From Eucalyptus grandis (taxonomy: Eukaryota; Streptophyta; Magnoliopsida; Myrtales; Myrtaceae), in the NCBI RefSeq assembly GCF_016545825.1, contig NC_052620.1:1674001-1738000 (forward strand): 64,000 nucleotides of DNA, in the 5' to 3' direction. The notes beneath the pieces were generated by a model that saw only the letters and a list, made by a program, of their open reading frames with translations, had not been told where the DNA came from and searched no databases. Positions 12,245-22,625 of this stretch are shown here, in pieces (position 1 is the stretch's first letter; every line of letters starts with the position of its first letter). The translations under genes were made by a program, and so were the position numbers.

Positions 12245-12382
12245 TCATTGGAGGTGCAAAAGGGGATGATGCGATGCCTCTGTCGATACTTCGAGTCTTT
12301 GACGCGATTGCAACAATTTTAATCTTTCTCCAAACTCGTGGTCGATATTGATTGCATCTTGTGAATCTTCTGCTAGCTCCAT
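12245..12382 (-). pseudogene. Family B relic, copy 1 (45-codon ORF)
   Basis: On the minus strand an ATG at 12382 opens 45 codons ending in TGA at 12245-12247. The start reads MELAEDSQDAINIDHEFGER, resembling MEGKEDSQDTSGNADGFGDR of the ORF at 28147. The upstream 5' region aligns too: GATAACCGA, the TTCCGTTGAAG-like stretch, and a TATA segment at 12533-12547. Most of the protein seen in the 28-kb copy is missing. A CAGA/GA microsatellite (about 12390-12442) lies in the 5' untranslated part. Function unknown; probably a truncated paralogue. Confidence 0.55.
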
Positions 12383-12532
12383 TGGATCAGAGAGAGAGAG
12401 CGACAGACAGAGAGACAGAGAGAGACAGAGAGAGACAGAGGAGAATTATGTCGGTTATCTTAGGAGTAAAAACTTGTGTAACTTCAACGGAAAAATTTAA
12501 GTTCTGTGTGTTGATTTCTCACTGAAGCTTTG

Positions 12533-12547
12533 GGATATAAAATATAG
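12533..12547 (-). promoter_or_regulatory. TATA region shared by family B copies
   Basis: Minus-strand CTATATTTTATATCC is identical to the segment at 28255-28269. It stands about 150 bp upstream of the relic start here and about 110 bp upstream in the 28-kb copy. The difference is largely the GA/CAGA microsatellite. Confidence 0.55.
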
Positions 12548-12559
12548 ATTGGCTTGTGG

Positions 12560-14067
12560 AGGTTTAATGCAAGTATCGATCTGTTTATGTAAAGTGTGAA
12601 TTGAGCACCGAGATTTTGAAAAATCGATGATTAACCGTTATACATTTATAGTTTTGTTCTCTTAGACATTCAAGAAAGCTGAACAAGTTAGACTCACATA
12701 TCATGAAAAACATTTCTTTACTTGTTTCCTTTTATCAAGAAAAACCAAATACGTTTGACACAAATTAGTGAGGAGTTTTCTCAAAATTCAATAGTGAGAC
12801 TATAGTGGAGTAGGTATAGCATGTTAATTTTTGTGCTTGGATTTGAAAAAATAAATAAATGTAATTAAATTTTGATGCTGGAACTATTCACCATTCACAA
12901 ATATGCAAAGAACTATTATTGTTGATATGTACGTTTAATTCATTATGCTTTCGTGAATGTCTAAGGGAACAAAGCTGTGAAATCTAAATAACTATTTTTC
13001 ATCTATCTTACAAAAACTTGGCGCCCGGTTCACACTTCATATAAGAGAATGGTACTTGCCAACTAAACCTCTGCAACCCATTTAATAATTTACATCCTAG
13101 AGTTTCAAAAAGAAATCACCACACACAATTTAAATTTTTCACTGGAACTTCACAAGTTTCTGTTTCTTAGAGAAATGAGAGAATTCTTTTGTCTTTAAAA
13201 ATTAGTGTACTTTACATATTTAAGATACAAGTTAAGTATCAGATTTATGCTTTATCTTATACTATAAGTTAGGGCAATTGTGTGTAGTGGATTATGCATA
13301 GAACGAAATTGTGTGCTTAGAGTTTCAATTGTCATTACTAATCACATATACTTGTGAATCCGGGGATCTTTCCATTAGAGTTTAAAAAAAGACATGTAGG
13401 TTTAATGAAAAATTTTGTATTCTCTCATTGATCAAATGGAACAGAGCTGTGGAGGTTTAACTTGCGAGTGCTATTTTGACATATGAAGAGTGAATTATTG
13501 AGGGCCGAGCTTTTTGAAAAGCAAAAGCAGTTATTAACGAGTTTCTTCTGGATCAACAAAACTGAAAATATTAATATTCTACATATAATTAAAAGAACAA
13601 TTATACACTTATTTCCTTTATAACAAGAAAACTCTATACATCTTACACTAATGTATACACGAAGATTATCTTTGCATCAAAGAAAAGAAAAACATATACT
13701 TGTTGAAGAAAGAAAGCATAGAAGCTTCGTCCAATGTTCTTTTGTTTTTTTGGACCTAGTTGGGTCGAACTTGAATATCATGGACAACCTTAAAGAGATT
13801 GCTCAATGACCAAGTTGACAATTTTGAGGGATAGAGAAAAATCCCTAATTCGAAGGTCGACCAAAAAACAAGTTGCATAAAAAAAATCGAAAAGAATTGC
13901 AAAAAGAAAAGTTGGAAGAGTCAAAGGAGATACCAAAAAAAAAGAGATGTATAAACATATACTTACTTTGAGCATTAGCATTTCTCCATACTGATTATGC
14001 CTACTCATATGTCACATATGAATTAAAAAATCACGTTAAAAGTAAAAATACCTTGAAATCTCGGAGC
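12560..14067. other. Gene-free stretch with duplicated flanking blocks
   Basis: No protein recognised. It contains diverged echoes of the family B upstream region (GAGGTTTAACTTGCGAGTG at about 13454, compare about 12559) and the second copy (13795-13903) of the block at 10807. AT-rich throughout. Confidence 0.5.
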
Positions 14068-14075
14068 ATCTCCTA

Positions 14076-14945
14076 TTAGGGGTGAGTATGGTCCGAGTTG
14101 GGCCGGTCCACCCCATAACTCTAAAACCAACCCACACAATGTCGGTCCTCAATTTTTGGGACCAAGAACCGACTCTATTGAGCTTGGGACCAAGGACGGG
14201 ACCAACTCAGTGGGTTCGGTCCAACCGATGATTTTTTATTTCATTTTTTGTGCTCCTTAAAAAAACAATTGAGGGCTGAATTGACCCAATGGGTTCGGTC
14301 CGATTCTGAGGTTAACTCGGGACCAACCAATAATTTTTTATTTCATTTTTTGAACTCTTTGAAAGAACAACCAAGAACCAGATCGACCCAATGGATTCGA
14401 TGATGAGCGGGGTTAGCTAAGAAAGGCAAGCAGTAAAGGTCGAGTGGGGTAAGCGTCGAACATAGTAAGCATTGAGTGTCGAGTGGGGAGTAACAAGCCA
14501 AGTGGGCATCAAGCGGCGAGCGGCACGAGTGACCCAAAGTGAGTGAGGTGAGTGTCGAGTGGCTAGCGGAGAAGTTGGTTCTTTCAATTTTGACTAATTG
14601 AAGATTAAGAGGAGAAATAAGACAGAAGAGAACGAGTACTAGATGAGGATGTTGTAAGGAGCTGTTTATGCCCTTTTGGACACCATGAGGACTCCTCAAA
14701 AAAATATTTTCTTCCTTCATAAATTATGACTATTGATGCTGTAAAATACATTAAAAATCTAAGTTATTAAAGAACAATGTAAAATTACTTGAACTTCTAA
14801 GATTGAGGACCAACCCACACATTATTGATTCAGGAATTCTAAGACCAATGACCGACTCAGTCTCCTTGGGAACCAGATCAGGACCGATAAGATTGGGCCG
14901 GTCTAGGGTCGGTCCAGAGTTGACCTTGGACCGATGCTCACCCCT
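14076..14945. mobile_element. hAT-like non-autonomous element (870 bp)
   Basis: The left end TTAGGGGTGAGTATGGTCC and the right end GGACCGATGCTCACCCCT form inverted repeats of the AGGGGTGAGCA type common at plant hAT ends. Flanks ATCTCCTA (14068-14075) and ATCTCCTG (14946-14953) match at 7 of 8 positions, the expected hAT duplication length. The interior repeats GGGTTCGGTCC and GGACCAA motifs. The 125-residue minus frame inside (14343-14720) shows no transposase motif. Confidence 0.78.
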
Positions 14946-14953
14946 ATCTCCTG

Positions 14954-15807
14954 TGGAAATAAAGCAAAACTAGTGCAGTCGGTGAAAATTGGGCGAAGGT
15001 AGAAGGGAGGAGGATTTGTGAAAGGTTAATATATGCCTTTTCAGTTAACGTTCAATATGGATTAAAGATTAGAAATAATTTTATCTAACCTAATCACATC
15101 CCCCTTATCAAAGGCCAAAGAGTCGAAAGATTCTATGACTTTTCGCATATTTCATACATTTAGATTTATATTGGCCGGCCCACTTCTCCCTTCTTTTCCT
15201 CAGGACCGGCCCAGCCTTTTCTTTCTCTCCCTCTCTTTACCTCACACATTCTGCAGAAAAGAGAACACCAGAATGCTGACAAAGAAGGATAGAGGATGGT
15301 GCTGAACAGGGGAGGATGAGGCGAATGTTGTTCGCGATGCTCGGCCAGGAATGTCTTCCAGTACGGGGCAGATCAGCACAGCTGGCGTTGCTGCTTGAGA
15401 GTGAGAGAGGAGCGTTTATTTTTTTCTTTTTTAGGGGGGATATTCGACTTCTTCTTCTTCTTCTTCTTCTGAAAAAAGATAGGGAGGGGATGGAGAGAGA
15501 CGAGACACAGAGCCGAGCTTCGTTCTCTACTGAGTGTTACCCGACCATCCCAGACGCAAGCCAACGGCCTCTAGCGGACCCCGTCGAGCCCGTGGCCTCC
15601 TCTTCCGTGGCGATCGAACTCCGGGTGAGTTTTCTTTGGGGTTCCACCCACTGTTATACAAGGATCCAGTTCGGCGACATCGAGGTAGCCGAACATAGCT
15701 CGATTCGATTCAGGCTCACCATCTGGTCGTCACCCTCCACGGTTGAATGCTAATTCTGCGAACCTCTTTTCCTCCTTGTTATGTCCTGTCTTGAGCGAGG
15801 TGAGAGT
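14954..15807 (+). other. Possible promoter and first exon of an interrupted host gene
   Basis: After an AT-rich part, a pyrimidine-rich stretch (15180-15250) leads into a 145-codon frame (15316-15753) with TTC and GA runs. The composition around 15540-15625 is exon-like, and CTCCGGGTGAGTTTTC near 15620 could be a splice donor. The Copia element inserted at 15808 would lie in the following intron. No homology is recognised, so a gene here is only a possibility. The segment 15060-15170 has a diverged copy at 25800-25900. Confidence 0.3.
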
Positions 15808-16656
15808 TGTTGGAGGTTTGTTTGTTAAAACAAACAGAGTGTTTTTTCTTTATCCCACATAGGAAAAGTGGGAGGGAGTGGGCTAATTTAAAAGTGTGGG
15901 TTTTTCTTTATATACTTAAAAGAATGATTGGGTGGGGCTAGACCCCACCATAACCGCGTGTGGTTGCACAAATAATTGTGCGATTATTTGGCGCACTTAG
16001 CACTTAGCGGTTTAATTAACACTAATCCCTTTGTTATTTATTATTATTTTTATTAATTTTTAGTAAATTCAAATGTTGTTTTTTATTTTGAGAATTTCGG
16101 AAATAAAATATAAAATGAAAATTCGAAATTCTATTTAAAATATATATAAATATATATTATTCCAAATTTTGTTTGTGTCTTTTCAAGACAACCTTTGGAA
16201 AATTACTTATTCGGTTTTAATTTTTCCCGAAGGGTTGCAATTGTTCGTTTTTTGACTTTTTTCGAAGAGTCGCATTTGTTTATCCGAACAATTTTTCTAA
16301 ATGATGTGATTGTTCATTCTTTGGCAATTTTCACGAAGAGTTGTAAGACTGTTTCATATATATACTTGTCAATTTTCAGAAGAAAAGTAAGGTCATTTTT
16401 TAGTCTTCTTTCTGAAAAAACTACAGCCAATTTTTCGATTGTTTTCCTAGAGAGACCCTAGAAAAATACTAGAATTGCTATCTAGCATTCTCATCTGAAA
16501 CTTTGTTGTATCCTATAGGATTTTGCCGGTGACCATTAACAACGTTGTGGGGAAAATAAATCCTTAAAGAAAGTGATATCACACCTCAAAGTCTGAGTTG
16601 TTTTACTCGATCCGATTTCATTGTTCAACCCATTTCGAAACCATATATTTCCAACA
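15808..16656 (+). repeat. Copia 5' LTR (849 bp)
   Basis: It begins TGTTGGAGGTTTGTTTG and ends CATATATTTCCAACA. Compared with the 3' LTR it retains an extra segment of about 25 bp near 15848-15880 (CCCACATAGGAAAAGTGGG), but most of the rest aligns closely. A TATA-like TTTATATACTTAAAAG lies at about 15907-15922. Confidence 0.93.
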
Positions 16657-16680
16657 ATTTTAAGGATTTATCTTGCTACA

Positions 16681-17537
16681 ATGGAGTCGGAGACAATCAA
16701 AGTTATGAATCAAGATATGGTCAAACTGGACCGGTTCAATAGGAACAATTTTGCTCGCTGGAGTGATAAGATGATGTTCTTACTCACTGCTTTGAAGATT
16801 TCCTACATACTGGATCCTAACTTGGCGCCTATAGAAGATCCTAAGCCTATTGCCAAGGGAGGACAACCAAGTGCGGAAGTCATTGAAAGGGTTAATAAGG
16901 AAAAGAAGAAACGTGCGGAGGATGAATTACTTTGTCGATGACACATTCTGAACACACTCTCCTATTGTCTGTACGACTTATTTATTGAAATGAAGTCGGC
17001 CAGAGAAATTTGGAATGCACTGGAATTCAAGTACAAAGCGGAGGAGCAAGATACCAACAAATATCTAATTGCAAAGTATTTTGATATTTAAGTTTATTGA
17101 TACTAAACCCTTGCTGGAACAAGTCCATGAATTGCAAGTGATTGTGAATAAGATTCGTGCCCTTAAGATTGATATTCCAGAAGCTTTTCAAGTTGGAGCA
17201 ATTATTGCGAAATTGCCTCCAAGTTGAAAAGACTATGGAAAAAGGCTGATTCACAAGTCGGAGGATTTTACTCTGGAACAAATACAGAAACATCTTCGCA
17301 TTGAGGAAGAGTCACGTTTACATGATAATTCTGTTTTGTACAAAGAGAACACAAAAGAAGCAAAAGGGTTGTTGTTTTGTTTGTGGCAAACATGGACACT
17401 ACGCCAAGGATTGCATTCACCGCAAGAGCATTTCAAAGGACAAGAACATTCCAATGGTGAAAGCAGATGCAAATCTGGTTGAAGAAAATTATGTAGCCAT
17501 GATTTCAAACATATTTTCAAACATGGAAATTTTTTAA
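16681..17537 (+). pseudogene. Copia gag remnant
   Basis: The ATG at 16681 opens a Copia-type capsid region (KLDRFNRNNFARWSDKMMFL, then LDPNLAP). The frame is stopped by TGA at 16939-16941 and TAA at 17089-17091, then continues in another frame through VHELQVIVNKIRALKIDIPE. A CCHC zinc knuckle, CFVCGKHGHYAKDC (17373-17414), fits CX2CX4HX4C and marks the nucleocapsid end. Gag packages the element RNA; this copy is broken in at least three places. Confidence 0.9.
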
Positions 17538-18725
17538 ATCAATGATGCGATGGCTATGGTTTCTGAAATTAATTCTATCACTGTCCAATCTGGTTGGTGG
17601 TTAGATTCTGGAGCAACGGTCCATGTGTGCAAGGACAAGTACATGTTCAAGTAATTTGAAGAGATTGTTGACTCAAATGTTCAAGAGGTCCTGATGGCGA
17701 ATAATGCTCTTGCAAAGGTTGCTAGAAAAGGCACGGTGGAGATAGACTTCACTTCTAGAAAGAAGATAACTCTTCTTAATGTGTTATTTATACCAAAAAT
17801 TAGGAAGAATCTAGTTTCTATTGATTTACTTTGTAAGAGGGGGTTTCAGGTTTTGTTTGAATCCAACAAGATTATCCTGTCGAAAAATGGGCTGTTTGTT
17901 GGGAAGGGTTATGTCAATGATGACATGTATCAACTGAGTATCAATAATAATATTTCTAGTTCCGCTTGCATTGTCGAGTCTTCAACTTTATGGCATAGTA
18001 GGTTGGCACATATAAATATTCGTTATTTGAAGAATATGAGAAAATTAGACTTGATAAATTTTAATGGCGAATTTGATAAATGTGAAATATGTGCTAAGTC
18101 AAAACTTACTAAGAAGCCATTTCCTAGTGTTAAAAGAAATTCGAATTTATGGGATTTGGTTCATAGTGATATATGTTAATTTAATGGTATGCTAACATGT
18201 GGAGGTAAAAGGTATTTTATTACCTTTGTAAATGATTGTAGTAGGTTCTTATATGTTTATCTCATGAGATCGAAGGATGAAGCATTTACCATGTTTAAGA
18301 AATATAAGGCTGAAGTAGAGAATCAATTAGAAAAGAAAATTAAAATTCTACGATCAGATAGAGGTGGAGAATATTTCTTAAATGAATTATCTTCATTTTG
18401 TGAAGAACATGGTATTATTCATCAAGCTTCAGCACCATATATTCCACAACAAAATGGTTTAGTTGAAAGAAAAAATCGATCTCTTGGAAAAATGGTTAAT
18501 TGTATGCTTTCAAATTCAAAGCTATCAATTAATCTTTGGGGAGAAGCATTACTTTCTGCATGCTATATTCATAACAGAATACATTCTAAGAAAAATGACA
18601 TAACTCCTTATGAAATATGGAAAGGTAGAAAGCCAAATTTGTCATATCTTAAAGTGTGGGGGGTGTTTGGCATACTACAGAGCTCCAAATCCTAAGAGAA
18701 CAAAGCTCGGTCCTAGAGCAATTAA
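17538..18725 (+). pseudogene. Copia protease-integrase remnant
   Basis: The aspartic protease motif WWLDSGATVHVC lies near 17595-17630 and is followed by TAA at 17652-17654. Next come the integrase zinc-binding region (LWHSRLAHINIRYL, then CEICAKSKLTKKPF) and a catalytic core with VHSDIC, RSDRGGEY and ERKNRS providing the D, D and E. A further stop lies at 18177-18179. An extra G near 18660 shifts the frame at the conserved KVWG motif. The reading then runs into the Harbinger-type insertion at 18726. Confidence 0.92.
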
Positions 18726-19358
18726 GGTAGCGCATGGTAACGCTCCTGTTTCTCCCAATTTCTGTTCTTTTGTTCCCTAGAACAAAAAAAGAATAGAAAC
18801 CTGTTTGGTAAAACATTTGTTCCCAGGAACAATTTCTCAATTTTGTTACCGTTTTGTTCCTGGGAACAATTTTGAGAAGCAAAAAAAGTTGCTTCTTGTT
18901 CCGGGAACAATTTCTAGAAGTAAGTTGATTTTCTTTTTTTAATTTTATTTTCTTGCCGCGACCACCGTCAACCGCCCGGAGCCACCGCACCGCCACCGTC
19001 GCCGCCGGGCCACCGGTCGGCGATCGGCAGCCGGCAGTCGTCGGCGGCCGATGGGCTTCCGGCGGCGGTCGGCGGTGACGGTCGGCGGCCAACGGTCATG
19101 CAGTGGCGGCGGCTAGCAGGCCGGCGACGGCAGCGACGGCAATCCGTTGGCAAAAATAAAAAATGAATAAATACAAAAAAGAAATTGTTGCGTTACCAAA
19201 CGCATTTCTATTATTTTTCTATTTTAGGAATAGAAATTTTGTGTCGTTACCAAACGAGTTTTTTTACCAGAAATTGTTCCCCGGAGCAGAAATAGAAAAG
19301 AACTATTTTTGAAAAAAAAAAACTCTTCCCGGGAACAGAAGCGTTGTTATGCGCAGCC
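18726..19358. mobile_element. Harbinger/Tourist-like MITE inside the Copia pol gene (633 bp)
   Basis: The left end GGTAGCGCATGGTAACGC and the right end GCGTTGTTATGCGCAGCC are inverted repeats. TAA flanks both sides (18723-18725 and 19359-19361). Removing the element and one TAA rejoins the pol reading frame exactly at the conserved CVFVGY motif, which confirms both boundaries. The interior has many TTGTTCC/GGAACAA palindromes, the phrase GTTACCAAACG, and a GC-rich core at about 18955-19145. It has no transposase. Overlapping open frames here are repeat artefacts. Confidence 0.9.
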
Positions 19359-19361
19359 TAA

Positions 19362-20520
19362 ATGTGTTTTTGTTGGGTATGTTAAAAATAGTAAAACTTA
19401 TAGGTTTCTTGATTTAGAGTCTAATGTCATAGTAGAATCGAGAGACGTTGAATTCTCTGAGAATAAATGTTTTACAAGTTATGAAATTATTGAAAATAAT
19501 TCAAGATCTATGGAAACTCAAAGTGATTCTCAAGAGAAAGAAACAAATGATTCTAAAGACATGATTGAACCAAGGAAAAGTACTAGAATTAGAAAAATAA
19601 AAGACTTAAGTCCTGATTTTATTACTCATGTTTTTCTTGTTGAAGGCGATGGAGATAATAATGTGATAAATAAATACCATTTAGTGTTAAAATTAGAAGA
19701 TGATCCTGAAAGCTTTGATGATGCTATGCCTTCTAGAGATGTTTCTTTTTGGAAAGAAGCTGTGAATGATGAAATTGACTCAATTATGTCAAATAATACT
19801 TGGGTATTAGTAGATTTACCGAAAGGATCAAAACCTATTGGATGCAAATGGGTTTTTAGAAGAAAATATCATTCTGATGGTTCTATTCAAGCTTTTAAAG
19901 CTAGGCTTGTAGTTAAGGGATATAGACAAAAAGAATGAATAGATTATTTTGATACATATGTTCCTGTTGCACGTATAACTTCTATTCGAGTTCTTTTTGC
20001 TCTAACTTCCATTTGTGATCTTTGTGTTCATCAAATGGATGTTAAGACTGCTTTCTTAAATGGAGACTTAAATGAGGATATTTACATGGAACAACCGGAG
20101 GGTTTTGTTCTTCCTAGAAATGAAAGAAAAGTATGTAAATTGATTAAGTCTCTTTATGAACTTAAGCAAACTCCTAAGCAGTGGCATGAAAAGTTTAATT
20201 CGGTCATATTGTCAAATGGTTTCATCAATAATAGTGCCAATAGGTGTATATGCTCTAAATTCACTAAAGACTATGTTGTCTTAGTGTGCTTGTATGTTGA
20301 TATGCTTATCTTTGGAACGAATATGACTGGAATTAATGAGACTAAGAAGTATCTAACTTCCATATTTAAAATGAAGGATTTGGGTGAAGTAGATACTATC
20401 TTAAGTATTAAAGTTAAGAAAAGTAGTGGGGGTTATTCTTTAAGCCAATGTAGTTATGTTAAAAATTATTTAATAAATTTCAACATCTTGGTTTTAAAGA
20501 AATAAGTACTCCATTTGATT
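19362..20520 (+). pseudogene. Copia reverse transcriptase remnant
   Basis: The frame resumes at CVFVGYVKNSKTYRFLD and proceeds to the RT start (WVLVDLPKGSKPIGCKWVF, then KARLVVKGYRQ). TGA at 19936-19938 interrupts it, and it continues through HQMDVKTAFLNGDL and LYELKQTPKQWH. The active-site motif, normally YVDD, reads YVD followed directly by MLIFG (20293-20301), so one catalytic aspartate codon has been lost. A frameshift near 20480 separates it from the RNase H part. Confidence 0.93.
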
Positions 20521-21230
20521 CCAGTATTAAATTAAATTATAATATTGGTAGAGCGGTGGCACAACTAGAGTATGCAAGTGCTATAGGGTCTTTAATGTAT
20601 GCGATGCATTGTACTAGACTTGATATTACTTATTATGTATGCAAGTTGAGTAGGTATACTAGTAATCCAAGTACAGAACATTTGAGAGCTATTGCTAGAA
20701 TTTTTGGTTATCTTAAGAGAACTAAAAATTTAAGATTGTTCTACAATAATTATCCGGCTGTATTAGAAGGATACATTGATGTTAGTTGGATTACAAGTGT
20801 GGGAGATGAGCGTTCCACTTCTAGATGGATCTTCACACTAGCTGGAGGTATTGTATCTTGGGCGAGCAAGAAATAGACATGTATAACTCACTCAATAATG
20901 GAATTTGAATTTATTGCTTTTGTGGCAATTGGGAAAGAGGCCGAATGGATTAGAAATTTGTTGTTGGATATCAAATTATGGCCTAGTCCTATGCCTCCTA
21001 TTTCTATCCACTGTGATAGTCAGGCCAGAGCCTATAGTAGGACCTATAATGGTAAGTCTAGACACATTAGTCTAAGACATGAATATGTGAGATAATTAAT
21101 TAAAGATGGTACCATAACAATTGTCTATGTGAGGTCAAGTAAAAATCCTGCTGATCCTTTGACGAAGGCTTTACCAAGACATATGGTAATAACGACCTCA
21201 CAAGAAATGGGGCTGAAACCTTTTAATTGA
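20521..21230 (+). pseudogene. Copia RNase H remnant
   Basis: It includes YASAIGSLMYAMHCTRLDI, then HLRAIARIFGYLKRT, then GGIVSWASKK, then HCDSQARAY and SRHISLRHEYVR, ending with NPADPLTKALPRHM and TGA at 21228-21230. Internal stops lie at 20874-20876 and 21093-21095. This domain would degrade the RNA strand during reverse transcription. Confidence 0.9.
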
Positions 21231-21789
21231 AATCACCAATAATGATAACTCGACCTTTTTCTAGAACATTACTAGTTATAAGGTTTAATGGGTAAGAACA
21301 AGTTATTGAATGTGATTGTTTGATACCGACGTAGCCCTGATATGAGAAGTTAGTATCGTCTGTTACATTTGTAGGCTGAATTGAATTCTTAATGAAGTAT
21401 GATGCAAGTTTGTAGTGTGTTGATAGTAACGGAAACACATGGTAGATACTTCACCTATATGAGTTTAGAAGTGGTGCCACTTCTTACGAAAGTGAGGGTT
21501 GCTTTCTAGAGAGCTCATGAAACAGGATCAAGCACAAGGCCATAATAGTGCGGAATAATATAGAACTTCTCGCTGAAACAAGAGGTTAGTGTATGTGCGG
21601 TATGTCCGGTTCTATTACATAAAAGTACAAGTTTAAAGTCAAGCTACTTGTCACTTTGATAGAGCTTTGATATACTTACACTAAGTAAATGTTTAACTCG
21701 AAAGAGACCTTTATGTATGTATATTAATCTTACTGAAATTTTGGCTGTATGGTTTTTAAAATTTTAATTTTGAAATCTTTCTTTACAAA

Positions 21790-22620
21790 CAAAGTGGGGG
21801 ATTGTTGGAGGTTTGTTTGTTAAAACAAACAGAGTGTTTTTTCTTTAGTGGGATGGAGCGGGCTAATTTAAAAGTGCGGGTTTTTCTTTATATACTTAAA
21901 AGAATGATTGGGTGGGGCTAGACCCCACCATACCCGCGTGCGGGTGCGCGAATAATTGTGCGATTATTTGGCGCACTTAACACTTAACGGTTTAATTAAT
22001 ACTAATCCATTTGTTATTTATTATTATTTTTATTAATTTTTAGTAAATTCAAAGGTTGTTTTTTATTTTGAGAATTTCGGAAATAAAATATAAAATGAAA
22101 ATTCGAAATTCTATATATATATTATTCGAATTTTGTTTGTGTCTTTTCAAGACAACCTTTGGAAAATTACTTATTCGGTTTTAACTTTTCCCAAAGGGTT
22201 GTAATTGTTCGTTTTTCGACTTTTTTCGAAGAGTCGCATTTGTTTATCTGAACAATTTTTCTAAATGACGTAATTGTTCATTCTTTGGCAATTTTCAGGA
22301 AGAGTTGCAAGACTATTTCATATATATACTTGTCAATTTTCGGAAGAAAAGTATGGTCATTTTCGAGTCTTCTTTCTGAAAAAACTGCAGCCAATTTTTC
22401 GATTGTTTTCCTAGAGAGACCCTAGAGAAATACTAGAATTGCTATCTAGCATTCTCATTCGAGACTTTGTTGTATCCTGGAGGATTTTGCCGTTGACCAT
22501 TAGCAATGTTGTGGGGCAAATAAATCCTTAAAGAAAGTGATATCATGCCTCAAAGTCCGAGTTGTTTTACTCAATCCGATTTCATTGTTCAACCCATTTC
22601 GAAGCCATATATTTCGAACA
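21790..22620 (+). repeat. Copia polypurine tract and 3' LTR (LTR 21803-22620)
   Basis: The tract AAAGTGGGGGAT (21791-21802) is immediately followed by the LTR start TGTTGGAGG at 21803. The LTR ends ATATTTCGAACA at 22620 and is followed by the AGAGT target duplication. Its length is 818 bp. Confidence 0.93.
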
Positions 22621-22625
22621 AGAGT

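Larger units (their letters stand above)
15808..22620 (+). mobile_element. Full-length decayed Copia LTR retrotransposon (6.8 kb)
   Basis: Two direct LTRs (15808-16656 and 21803-22620) enclose gag, protease, integrase, reverse transcriptase and RNase H in Copia order on the plus strand. Both LTRs begin TGTTGGAGG and end in CA. The element is flanked by the five-base duplication AGAGT at 15803-15807 and 22621-22625. The frames carry at least five internal stops, several frameshifts, and a Harbinger-type insertion at 18726-19358, so the element cannot mobilise itself. I see no good match to the usual initiator-Met primer-binding site after the 5' LTR. Confidence 0.96.

Noticed and set aside
15316..15753. 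145-residue plus-strand ORF as a complete gene
   Set aside because: It crosses TTC and GA repeats and has no domain; kept only as a possible first exon.
18649..19153. ORFs on the minus strand over the Copia-MITE junction (147 and 61 residues)
   Set aside because: They read across a MITE with a GC-rich core and are antisense to Copia pol; no domain.
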